Shown here one piece after another: positions 35,510-48,600 of a stretch of DNA of 64,000 nucleotides (position 1 is the stretch's first letter; each line of letters begins with the position of its first letter). Source of the DNA: Hirudo medicinalis (taxonomy: Eukaryota > Annelida > Clitellata > Hirudinida > Hirudinidae); the NCBI GenBank assembly GCA_011800805.1, contig MPNW01000027.1, positions 259,916 to 323,915 of the forward strand. Reading direction: 5' to 3'. Made by a program: the position numbers and the translations under genes. The notes under the pieces were generated by a model that worked only from the letters and a program-made list of their open reading frames with translations, made no database searches and had not been told where the DNA came from.

Positions 35510-36473
35510 TTCAGCAGCACTCAATCCTGTTCTAATAACTCAATATAAATATGGTTATCGACCCTTAATTCAGTATCTTATTACGTTCTCTGGGATCCTT
35601 ATTGATTCTATTAAATGTATCTCAATAACGCTCTAAGCAACAAATTCCTGAAATTTCAAATTTTCAACAGCCCCCTCTCGCATTTTTTGTCGACCGTTAA
35701 CTGGATTTATAGGTTTTCAAGCTGAAGACCAAGGTCTGTTTGGCGAAACAATAAATTGTTTAATAAGGCTCTTCTCGAAAATAAAAGTGGTGAAATTATG
35801 ATTTATTAAAAATAATATAAAGCGTAAATGTTCGACGCGAATCAATAAGGACATATTTTGTTATATTATTTTAGAATTTAAATACGATAGTTTGAAAAAT
35901 AATTCCGAACAAACTATAAATATATCTCAATTATATAAAACATATATTACAAATACCGTCAGGAAGGAAACCGCCGAATAAGTCGCAAGTTATTAGTGTT
36001 GCAAGATCTGGAGAATTCAAATGCCATCTCGCGGAGATCAGGTTTCGTCAGTTCTCCATGGTTTTCCAGTGTTAGGAGTAGAGGTAGGGTTAGAGATAGC
36101 AAAGGTTACCGCCATTTTGTTAAGCAGCGAACATTAAGATTACACACATGCTCTGATGCTTTTCTACCGTTATTTTAGTTTAATCATCAAACTGTCTTGC
36201 TATCATGGTATCGGGAGTGCAAATACACCCGTTGATTCTTTGGTGAATTACGAGAAAAATAGTATTCTATAACACTAAAACTGATAAATATTGACTTGTT
36301 AAACTATGAATATTAAATTTTATTGAAAAAAAAAACTTAGTCATGTTAACGTCACGGCATATGTCACAAAGTCAAAGCAGCTTGAAAAAAACCTCACTAC
36401 AATTTTACACAAAAAATGTTGTTTTGCAGCTCAATGTAATATTTATATTATATAAATGTAAGTCTAAAAGTAC

Positions 36474-36628
36474 TTTATTTATATAGCGCCATATGCACAG
36501 AAACTAGCCATTTATGTAGCTTATGTAGCGTTCCTACCCGATGTCGCTTGTGGCAGTGCAAGCTGGGTTTTGAACACACACATACGACTGTTTCCATTAC
36601 CGCCTCATGTAGCACGAAACCAGCCAAC
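36474..36628 (-). mobile_element. SINE, copy 5
   Basis: On the minus strand: GAGGCGGTAATGGAAACAGTCG, TTCAAAACCCAGCTTGCACTGCC, CGGGTAGGAACG, then GGCGCTATATAAAT. The order of blocks equals copy 1, with a short duplication before the tail. Confidence 0.65.
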
Positions 36629-36814
36629 TTGCAAACCAATCAGGTATTGGTAGGTATAATCAGGGCCGCCGAGAAATGGGGAAAGTGCTCAGGTAACTGG
36701 CAATGTTTTGGGATCCACCCGGGTTTTTTGCTTGTTCATTCATAAATTAACATAACATGTGCGTTTCTATCGGCGGCCTGCAGATAATTGATATGAAATT
36801 TAAAGAAGTCTTCC

Positions 36815-37393
36815 GGCTATTCCGCACAGATTTCGTAAAATATGACATGATGGTCGGCACAAGCAAACGAACCACATTTATGACAGGTGTAGTTTGTGAT
36901 TTATTTTGTCTTTATTTCGGTCACACGTAAGCCAGCGACACTGTTTTCTTTTCTTCTCAGTATTTTCATTTTTTCTTCATCGATGTTCTGTGAGTCATCT
37001 TTATTATTACCATATAATTGATCATGTTGCTGAATGCACTCTTTAATTATCCTAAGGATGATGAATAAACCAGGAATAACCAATCTAGATATTAGGTTCT
37101 TAGAAACTAAATCTTCATCTGATATGACAGGGTCAGATATGTTCTCATCGGAATCTTGCAAAGATTATTTTAATGCTGCTCTAAGTCACTTACATCACTT
37201 TCGGAAGTGATTCCTTCACAACAGCTCTCATCTGTGCTGCTTTCCAAAGTTGGAATGTATTCTGTTTTTGATTTATCACTAAAGTTGTCATCAGCGTCAG
37301 ATGGTCAGTCAATAGACTACCAGATTCCAATATCAATTTTCTTACCTGTTCCGCAGTAAATCTTTGCAAATTTGCTCCTTTATTACTCGCCAT
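36815..37393 (-). pseudogene. Internally deleted piggyBac-like transposase remnant
   Basis: The minus strand starts at ATG 37393 (MASNKGANLQRFTAEQV), shifts frame into an acidic stretch (SDKSKTEYIPTLESSTDES) typical of piggyBac N-termini, and continues as DSDENISDPVISDEDL. After an in-frame stop at 36901, it ends in a Cys/His cluster (YTCHKCGSFACADHHV) like the family's C-terminal zinc finger. The DDD catalytic core, which would need more than 1 kb, is absent. Terminal repeats were not identified. The assignment rests on two short regions and is tentative. Confidence 0.4.
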
Positions 37394-38214
37394 TGTTGTT
37401 GTCTATTAAAATATGTACTTCATCTCTTACCTACAGATATTCAGCAAAGAACAAGAAATTTTAAAAAGATACAAAAACACAGAGCTCCAAAATGTAAGCA
37501 TAAATGCGCATTTATAACATGGGGTGCATATGCATATGCATATGCCGATGACAGTAATGCATAATGCTCACATATATCTCCGAAAATATTTCGGTTACAT
37601 TATTGGTTATTGGGGAATAAGTACATCTTCATAAATAAGGACAATTCATAAAATTTGGGTCTCATATTGTGAGTCCTTCTGGGATAAATATTAGAACAAA
37701 ATGCGACTTGGGGTGCAAATACAGATCGTTAGAGAGTTTAATAACATACTCCTCATCCTCTGACGTTTTTTCATTGGCTCAATTTGATTCGGCTGCCGAC
37801 CTGGTGCGAATTTGAAATACTCAATACTTTTTAAAGTATTAATTTTATTACTTTTATTTTACCGCTTCCAATTTCGATCCATTCTTTTGTCATCTTCATT
37901 TTTCCATTCTGAGCCCATTTCGTAACTGCATGCTTAGGACGACCTTTGCCCGTTTAATCGCTACATAAGCGGTTAAAATTACCTAGAAAATAGTGAACAA
38001 GGGACATTCGGTAGTCATTATCATTATGATTAATAAATCTACCATCCATTCCAAACCTCTTTCTGTCGAGTGATTAATCTAATTAAGAATTTGCTACTCG
38101 ATTTCAATAATTCCGTTAAATTTGGATTTATAGTTTTTATTAAGTTAAATTACACTTATAATTTTGTTACTTCACTTTATTAGTTTTATTGCGATTGTTT
38201 GTGAAGGGAAATAT

Positions 38215-39655
38215 TCAACTATTAAAAAAAAGCTTCCTTGCCGCTGATCCATGTGGATATCTTGGTTCTCTGCCTCTAAAATATTTTGGAAAGAACAAAT
38301 TGCTACAATGTTGACAAGTTTCAAACCCACATAATACTGCGTTAGAATTAGGAGCTGACACCTCTTCGTGAATAAGATTGCTATTGCTATTATTATTGTT
38401 ATTAGTTTGTTTATTGCAGTTATTGTCCAAGGCAGATCTTCTCTTTTTCGATGTCTTAATTTTAGATTTGCATTTTCTCTTCTTCACCTTTTGAGACTTA
38501 TTTTCGAGCCGATCAATGGGAATATTTTCGTCAATTGGAGACCCAGGTGGTCTCTTGGCACAAAACTTTTTCAAGTACAACTTGACATTGGCTTTTATAT
38601 TCTTACGATTACTTTTCCCGAAATTTTCCTTGAATTTTTTGCTATCAGTGATTGATTTAGCTTGTTTGCCTTTCGCTGAAATCACTCTTTTACGTTTCTT
38701 CCTGTCGGCTTTTTTAACTTCACCTGATGACGATGAGAGAACATTCTTCTTTTTGCTTGACATTCTGTTTGAGGTGGTGGTTCTTTTATTGCAAGACAGT
38801 TTCATCTCCTGTAGCGGGCGGTCTGGCAAAATTTGGATGTCTTTTTTTGATCGCTTACTTTTTTCTACGAAAACACTTTTTGACTCTCGACTTGTTGATC
38901 TTGTCCACATCGAATGATCGGCCTTACTTTTCGATTTCCTTCTTCTAGTTTGTTTCGTTATCCTGACTTTTTCTGAATTATTATTGAAGTCCTTTACTTT
39001 CCCTTCTGTTGATTCATTGCAGATTAAATCTTTGGCCAGGTCAGAATTTAGTACTGTTTTGGATAGAGTCTTGCGACTTGACTTGCGTCTCCATCCGCCT
39101 TGATTAACCTTTGATTTAGTTGATTTTGATGTGTTTGACTTTTCTCTCCTGGGTTCATCAAACACTCTTCGAATTTCACTAACATGGGACCCTCCACGTC
39201 TATTGGTCATCCAGTAGGCTTTCTTTTTTTTGCTTAATCTGCAAAATAACTCCTGGTTTTTATAACTCATTTCATACCTTGATCATTTAAAAAAGTTATC
39301 AAAACTAATTAAAATCTGCGTTATTTATGAAATAACGGAGGTAATACCTATTCCATATATTTACGGCCATTTTAATTAATTGAAGATTTGAATTTTCTGC
39401 TTCAAAATCTGTGTTAGGAGTTTTTAATTTGTTCGATGCTTTTGCAACTTTCCCAATTGTTCCTCCCCGGAAATCCTTCTCTTGGTTGGACGTACATTTT
39501 CCTGATTTGTTATCAACTTCATCGATTAAGCCATCCAGACAGGCTTTTATAAACATGTGGTATCCTGGTAATGGTTTTCTTTTACGCATCAGACATCTGC
39601 TTCTTTGAACATATCCAGATCCAAATTCACCCAAATCAATGAATGTTGAATTCAA
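38215..39655 (-). CDS. Highly basic protein with HMG-box-like N-terminus, possible chromatin protein
   Basis: Exons: (open to at least 39655) to 39348, and 39238-38215 with stop. First in-frame ATG is at 39589; the frame is open upstream to about 39655 and a 5' exon may be missing. The N-terminal exon gives RKRKPLPGYHMFIKACLDGLID, and the junction restores LIKMAVNIWNRLSKKKKAYW. Together these resemble the first and second helices of an HMG box, with an insert between them. The following ~300 residues are very rich in Lys, Arg and Ser, without acidic blocks, then come an Asn run and a conserved-looking Cys/aromatic end (CGFETCQHCSNLFFPKYFRG). Basic HMG-box proteins of this composition package sperm DNA in some invertebrates; that role is inference from composition only. 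Confidence 0.55.
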
Positions 39656-40195
39656 AACATCAGCTTGACGTCATAAACCAAACATTTTAAAAACTGTAAC
39701 TCAGTATCAGATGTTTATTCATTCAGCTTAAAACTCCAGAATGTTCTTTTAATGAAATTAAAATTGAATTGTTTCTTCATTTTGCAGCTTTTAAAATTGT
39801 TGAAATAAGACGAGTACTTTGACATAGCACAACCAAATTTGAGCTGCAGTTTGTATTGTATGTGACTCAAATTCAAAAATACATAATAATCATACAGTGA
39901 TGTTTTGGAGAAGCGGCATGATGTGGGGGTAGGTTTATTTTACGTAACATATGCCTCGTAACTACATTCGATTTACACACTTAGCAATTTTATTGAACTC
40001 AGATAAATATTTCGTGCGAATTCCGAGAAAAACCGGAAATACATGGAAATACCAAAATTACGTGTAGGGACAAGAAACACCAAGGAGCACAAATTTTCAC
40101 ATTTATTAAAATCAAACCTTTAAATTATTATTTATATGAAAGTCAAGAATGTATCTTATGTAATTATCTCCTTTCTTAATAATTAACACTTGAAC
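39656..40195. other. Spacer
   Basis: AT-rich DNA between the basic protein gene and a Tc1-like remnant. May hold 5' sequences of the former. Nothing else recognised. Confidence 0.5.
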
Positions 40196-40930
40196 TCTAT
40201 TTTTTAATGAATCCAGGAAAGGTTTGAAGCTCTTTTCATCCAGTTTCTTCCAGTCCTTATTCAAAGCATTTCAGTTCCTGAACACTAAAATATTGCTTCC
40301 CATTGGAGTATACCTCCCTAGCCAGCACGTTTTCAATGGGGTTCAAGTCTGGGGAGCGAGCTGGCCACTTCAGAACCTTCAAATTCCTCTCCTGGAGAAA
40401 AGTTTTTGTCAGTCTTGATGTGTGTAGCGGGGCATTGTCATGCTGAAAAATGACTGCATCATCTCCAAATTTGTCACACAAGGAAAGAGATACTGGTCCA
40501 ATGTTTCAACATATTTTAGTGAGTTCTGCTTCCCCTCCAAGAAGACGAGTTCAGATGAACCACGAGAGGAAATGGTAGCCCAGACCATCACTGAGCCACC
40601 TCCGAAATTTCTGTTAAAATATGTTTTTTGGGGGCCCTCTGACATCGTGCCAATAATATTTATAGCCATCTGGACCATCCAAATTAATTCTTTACATCTG
40701 AATAAATAACAGAGTCCCAGTTCATCTCCGAACTCACCATCTCTTTTGCTCAGTTCGCCCAGGATCTACTTGTGAGCTTCCGTTAAAAGTGGTTGGTGCT
40801 GACGCTTAACAAACTTCTGGAAACTACTCCTCTGAAGGCATCTGAATACGGTCCATCGACTAACCTCATTTGCAGACTCCTGTTTGGCATGCAACGCGTT
40901 TACAACTCGATATCATCGGTGAGTAGTTTA
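40196..40930 (-). pseudogene. Broken Tc1/mariner-type transposase
   Basis: On the minus strand, in shifting frames: KPLLT-like QPLLTEAHK, then FNLDGPDGYKYYWHD-like sequence split by frameshift, NFGGGSVMVWATIS, FQHDNAPLHTS and KVLKWPARSPDLNPIENV. These are the standard Tc1 blocks, including the DNAP-H and SPDLNPIE regions around the second Asp and final Glu. There is at least one stop (after HK) and two frameshifts, so it is dead. I could not delimit terminal repeats. Confidence 0.85.
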
Positions 40931-41669
40931 ATTGTAACATCTTCGGAGCATGGTTCCTACTGGAAACTTAGATTTAGGACTTTTTATAGGACTTTTTTCT
41001 CAATTTTTTTTAGGACCGAAATTATTGACATAAATATTGGTATTTAGACTTTATTTATTATTTTTGTAGACTTTAGATTTGTAATACAAAGTAGAAATAC
41101 TTGAAGGCTGAAAATATCAACTTATTATCACAAAAGTTCAATGCTTAAGCTCTCTTTCCAAATTTGCAATTTCTGCAGCTTTTTCCTCGCTATCTTTATT
41201 TCTAATAAAGTTTTTCTAATCTGAATTTTTCTTAGGCTGTTGGACCAATAGATCCACATTCCTGGTTGTGACACTTTCCACCATTAATCTGCGAAATTCT
41301 TTGTCTCATAAGTCTTGATCATGCTTTAACGTTATCTAGTGTCCAAATATAAGTAATGCCTCTGCCTTGATGCTTTGCAATGACCAATGACAGATTTATC
41401 AATTTTGAAATTACTAACACTTCAAACATTGTTGGTGATATCTCTCATTATTCATCTTGCAATTAAGCTACTCTTTGATTTTCACAAACCAAGCTCTTGC
41501 TTATGGAAAAGCCCCGTTCACGAGATGTCTGACCATGACTTAACATTAACAACATTCTGACTATTTCTTCACATGAATTTGTAATCGTCATGACGCCCCA
41601 TACGCTCCATACGCTTAAAAAATAGATCAATTCTTTGGTCCCTTTTATATGTACCACGAATTAGACTGT
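40931..41669. other. Spacer between two pseudogenes
   Basis: AT-rich, no recognised gene. The minus-strand frame at 41463-41657 has no family features. Confidence 0.5.
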
Positions 41670-42660
<991 letters not shown>

Positions 42661-45600
42661 TTAGTGTTAAAGTTATTGTTAAAGTGTTAGTCATTAAACT
42701 TGAGTTCTCCTGAAACCCAGGAACTGCAACTGAGGCCAACAGCATTCTGATCAAAATAATCAACTATTTCTGATGCAGACACTACTTTTGCTAGTCATTA
42801 GTCAAGTACCCTAATCAAAAAAGACTTCGTTCTTATTCATCAGAAAGTGACCGGTTGTAAGCCACACTGGAATAAGACCCACAGGAACCACATTTCTGAT
42901 TTTGATGATGTTATATGTCATTAATAATGTTGTCAAAAGTCAGCACAAGCAGTTTCGATGATGCCGTTCGCCGACTTCATCAAATCACTTTCTAGCTCTT
43001 TTCATGGTGGTCTGCACTTTCAACATGCTATCAGTGATCTCGTTATATGGAATGGAAACTACCAATTAAGTCTAGGATAAAACGACGTATGATTCACTTG
43101 ATCGGTTCTCATAAATTAATCACGAATAATACAGGTGCGACAATAGGTTTATATATATATATGCAACATCGTTCATTCATAATATGAGAGTATGCCTTAT
43201 CTTTCTTTTTGTATTTTGACATAAAATATACAAATCATTCCAGTAATAGAATAATAATACATTGTATTCCTTTTAAAAACAGTTAAATTTTAAGGCTTTT
43301 TGAACTTACTTAATTTAGATAGGCACGTATAATTTTCTTTATTAATTATTAACTATTCATTATTAATTATTCATGCGTTAATATTCTATTCAGTCTAGGA
43401 ACACGGAATCACAGGGGGTAAGTAAAAGGCCAGACTTCTGCAGGACAGATCTTTAATCACAAGAGTGTGAATGCCCTTGCTGCATGGACTCGTCCTTATT
43501 TCTCAGTCTAAGTTACTAAGAGCCCCTCAAGTTTACTCTTACTCTCCAGCTATATATCCAGATATATATCACCATCCTTGTGGTGTTGTCGTTTCTTATA
43601 GCAAAGTTACCTTGCCTTCCGTTATAATACTAGACTAGTTAATATAAATCATGTATAAAGTATCATTTATAAAGTCTTTATCAATGGTGTACCCGACTCT
43701 TGGTTATCACCCCCTCGATCACAAAATCCCGCCTAACTCCCTGCACCTAGCACCCAACCGTTTTTTTTTCATTCATGTTTTTTAAAAACTCTTGTTTCTT
43801 GGTGGGTAAGCGGCCCAATGTTCCACAAGAGTATAAGTAAAAATAAACTCCAAATAATTTAATTCCCGAAATTCAGATTAGACATTGCTTGACATTATCG
43901 GATTGTTTGATACATATTTGTTTATTTCTTAATGTTTATGACAGTTTGACTGTGCTTCATTTATAATTAAACGAAACTTCATTCAAATCAGCTGAAAACT
44001 AATCTACTTCAAGCAAACGAAAGACGAGAGATGTTCTAAACTTGTGTTGAAGAGGGGAAATTACACCAAGATGGTGAACTTCGTCAATCTAAATTTTGTG
44101 ATTCTGAAATGCATAAAAATATATTCCATGGTAGAAGAAATATCCAAAAGGGTTCGAAAAAAATATCTTTAGCAATTCAGACAATTCAGAGATTGGGCAG
44201 ACTTTTTCCCCACATACAATATACATATTTCGTATATTAAACCCAATTAAGATCAATTAATATTTGCAAAGTAAATTTAGCTCTATAATTTAAAAATAAA
44301 TAATTTGTGAATTTTGAATATTTATTTATTTTTGTCCATCGAATTCTATGCCTCATACATGAGATACAAACACGGAAGAATTTGAATTACATGAAGATAA
44401 TCAATAACATTTTTCATAGCTACTTTAGGAGTCCATTTTGGTCCTGCACGTTGAAACAACATTTAAAAAAATTATAAATTTTGCAATTCAAAATTCGTCT
44501 TTTTCCAAGCTATGCCTCCTTTTCCAAAGCGTGATTTATGAAACTGACGAACGCAACACAGATCGTCAACTCCTGGAGAATTTTATGGAAGTTGAATCGT
44601 TGTTAAGAGCAGTGGAAATAACTGAATCGATGTCCTTTCTTTATCTTGCAAGATCAAACAAAGCCCATCTTCTGACTCGTAAACAAATGACAATTTCTCA
44701 TGTCTGCTTGTCTGCATTTATTAAAAATCCTAATCTAGACATAGCATTAAACAAAATAAGGACTTTATAAATTTCATTAAATATTTAGCTATCCAAAATG
44801 TACAATCTGAAAGTTTACGGAGCCGATCAGGAGAACATTGATAATAACTCAGTCCAAAAGTGATGCAATTGAAAGTTGTCATTGTGTTAGTTATGAATAT
44901 GTTCTTTTAGCAGTCAAATAATAATAACAGACCAAATAATTCTCTGTCGCATTCCTGTCTGAATTCTTTCAATGTCCTCGGATTAGATAAAAATTAAAAT
45001 CTGCAAATCACCTGCCGACAACTAATATTTTAAATTCATCTTAAAGGCATTTCTACTGAGATTTGAATACTTATTAAGGTTATTTTTATTTGATCGTTGG
45101 CTCCAATTCAAGCGAAGTTGCGAAATATAGATTGCAGTGACAGCACATCCGAAAACCCTTTCACATCAGCCTTGGGTTCCAAAGTAGGCGATTTTACCTC
45201 TTTTCCTGCTTAAAGATCCCAGTATCTCCGCTTTCCTCGGGATTTGATGAGTTCATCCAGTGTAACGCGTACAAGTCTCGCCATCGTGGGATTCAACTCG
45301 ACATCTCCAATCCCAAAGACCAGACATGAATCTGAGTCGCAGTCTGACTGTCGTACGAATCGAGAGAGTCATCCCATGCTTCGATTATTCTCCTCTTCGA
45401 GGCTACATTTGAGCAATTGGACTCAACATTCGATTTCAACTTCAAATTCCTTAAGAAACCGCCTTCTTTGGGACGTACGGATGCCCCACGCAAACAATTT
45501 CAACTTGAAAACTCATCTCTCCTCTTGGCGAGCTAGTGACTCGTCTGTCCGCCCCCACGCGTTATCGAGCCGAACATTTGCAACACTGATTAAATACAAT

Positions 45601-48449
45601 AGTCTGTAACTCAATAAAATATTTAGCAAACTCCTGTCAAGATAGAGATAATCAGTCCAGATAGGTAATCAATAATACGTGCACGGCAAAGAATTACGAA
45701 AATTATTTTCTCTCACTTGGCTTTTACATTAGCAGAGTCTTTGTTTACAAAATCATATTCATAGTTATGATTACTATTACCATCCTCAGCACTAAAATGA
45801 GGGTTCACTGCTACATTTTATCAGATGTATCAATATGACGAATTTAGCATCGCGCCCCTTTCCTGCTGACCTCGACAGACATTGTTGTTGTTGTTGTCTG
45901 CACTCGGTAACACCAATGCTTCTTTCTTGGTGCGATAATTCCTAACTCCAAATACTTATTCCTACCTTTTTGGTCAAACTTCTTTGTTTCAAATATTTTT
46001 AAATATCGCATTCATTACTGACGAGAACCAACGACCTTATCATCTCTTTGGATGTCACAAATTAGATTATTTTGAATGTCAATTTAGCAGTATAAATCAT
46101 GCATTAAAATGAAGGCGTACATATTCGAGCCGTATTCACTTAAAATCCTCTACAATCAATCAATCCAAAATGAAACTTATGGGTTGAATTGGCCTAGAAG
46201 AAGACACCTACATGGAGAACATCTTCCCGAATTAGTTCATAAAAAACAGGAAGCAGATGCCCTCTGTATAGGAATCCACTCCAGGGAACGTTTAGGTTCG
46301 TTAAGAATATAACAAGAGGGTTATCAAGTACAATTCAAATCGTTAGACAAACCTGAGAACAAAGCAGACACCAATTTCAAAGATTTCAAGACGCACGATG
46401 CTTCCAAAACGCGACCAGAGAAATATTACTTTGAAAACCCGCTATTTTAGTTTCTAGATCACTCCTTCGGGCTTTTATACGTGCAGGCTTTTTTTATTGG
46501 AAGCAGCTTACTTACTCGCACGTCGTCCTTGACCGGCCGACATGTTGATGATTACCGAAGGAAAAACAAAAATAGCTCGACTGAGCGCCTTCTAAAGTGC
46601 TCTGCTCTCCAAAAATAAGTCATGGCCTCGCTCTAGTATTTCTCAATGACTGGGCGAACATTCGTAACTCAGTCATCAAAGTTGTATTCTCCCCGTGTTA
46701 TAGAGAGAAATTTTAAATAAGAACTTTGCAACATTAACGATGCCGATGAGTCACGAGGAGTTAAACTTGGTCTTTTGAGGTGACCTCATTAAGGAGGTCA
46801 GACTCGGAATCGGTCTACCCTATTTTCTGAGAATTTAAGAAAGGACCACTCGTGAGAGCCAAGGATATTTTGTTGTTGTTTACCGAGTTGTAAGGATCGG
46901 ACTCATTCTACACAAGTATTTACCGTTTTGTGAAAGTTTATAATAGACTGGACAATTTACGACACAAAGTCGCATTTAAATCGATTCAAATTTCCACAAA
47001 CATTAAAAACCCGCACAGCTGAAAGAATTTCGTTTTTCAGAAACGACCCCTGGAATTTGTTGACGGTCAACATATCCTGGATCGGTGCCAATTCTTTTTT
47101 TTTTATCTGGCTCCACCTCCCTGCAGCTGTCGTGCGGACCAAAACAATCATTTCTGGAGCAGCCTATGGTCAGCAGTCCCGTCCTTCTGCTTGTCTCAAT
47201 ATTCAAAACAAACAATTTTAAACGGTCACTCGAAAATAAAACATTTACTTATATGGAAATGTTCTTTGAAATTCACCAGGGAATGAATAATCGCCGAGTG
47301 ATTGGTTCTCGTAACATTTAAACGGTTTTAATTAATTGTGATTGCACAATTTCAATTTTTTAGGATTTTTTTGAGAATTAATCTAATTTCAGATTTTCTC
47401 TGATTTGTGGGAAATAAATTGATTTATGAACAAATAAATTGAATAATAACGAAATAAATGTAAGCAACAAATGACAACCAAAAAAATATAATTAGACTCA
47501 GAAATTAACAGGAAATTTAAAAAACAAGAAATTCATTGTAGTCCATAAACAACTAGTTGGTTAAAAATTTCCAATATTCTTTCGTAAAATGCATGACTTT
47601 TGAACTTTTAACTTGTTTATTCAAATTTAATTCAGAGCAAATTTAAACTCCAGATAAAATTTTCATCTTGGGTAACAAATCACTTGAACGACATAATTTA
47701 AATGGAATGTTGAAATATAATAATTTTAATAAATAAAAAGTCTGAACAGCTGAATGGAAATCCTTAAAATATTTCAACTGTTAAAACTAAAACAAAGAAT
47801 TTGTTAATCCATCAAATACATTCGTACCAATATATTTACTTGTTTCATTTTAAAAAAATCTGACAGGCTATGTTTATAATTAAACAACTTTAGTTTTTTG
47901 ATATTATTATAATGTTCAATAATGGATTTGAAATCCACTATAAGACCGGGAAACGAATGAATGCCTCAAAACATTCTCAGATTGTTCTTGGAGGAGTGAC
48001 ATTCAAGAATAATGGTGGTTCTGTCTGTTGTGCTATTTCAACTTCCACTTCAGACAATCTTTAAAGCGTTACCACAGAATGCAAGAAACACGAAGAAGTT
48101 ACTGGTTAGTTGATTGGATATTCATTAGGTCAGATTAAAACCAATTTATGACCATTTAATAACCTTACCAAATGACTTTACCAATAGAAAGGACTGCCAT
48201 GCGAGAGGGATGATTGACTGAAGCTGAGAGTTATTTATTCGCTTCTTAAGTGTCTTTTAATGAAATTAGATACAAATTAAGAGAAATAAACGTTTGTTGG
48301 AAAATGTCGAGAAGATAAAGAACTTTTTGCGTTACAAAAACAAGGACACGTCCTGCATTAGAATGTCTTAAGTGACTGACATCTACAGACATCGACTGGC
48401 GAATGAATAATCAATACAACATAAGACTTAGTACGTAACAATACATGGG

Positions 48450-48600
48450 ATACTTGGTACTTGTACTTGCATTCGAGTAGTAGTCGAGTACCGATTTTAG
48501 TTCCTTGTACTCGTACTCGTACTGAAGGACCTGGAGTATTTGTACTTGTTCTCGCACTTGGACCTCAGTGCTTGGTCCCATGTCTGATTAAAACAGATTA
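48450..48600. repeat. Degenerate GTACTYG repeat
   Basis: Many variants of GTACTCG, GTACTTG and CGAGTAC in both orientations over about 130 bases (for example CTTGTACTCGTACTCGTACT). Such arrays often form ends of hAT-type elements in animals. Confidence 0.6.

Larger units (their letters stand above)
35510..38214. other. Spacer with transposon debris
   Basis: Upstream region of AdipoR, an inverted SINE copy, a gutted piggyBac-like sequence, and AT-rich DNA. No intact gene recognised. Confidence 0.55.

Noticed and set aside
38368..38917. Plus-strand hydrophobic frames opposite the basic protein gene
   Set aside because: Complement of Lys/Arg/Ser-rich codons yields Phe/Leu-rich frames automatically.
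44438..44770. 110-codon plus-strand frame with a helical-looking product
   Set aside because: No ATG at its beginning, no family, no flanking splice context; chance frame in AT-rich DNA is as likely.
45244..45609. Overlapping frames on both strands in a more GC-rich patch
   Set aside because: Neither strand shows a known motif; could be an old element, but nothing supports a gene.
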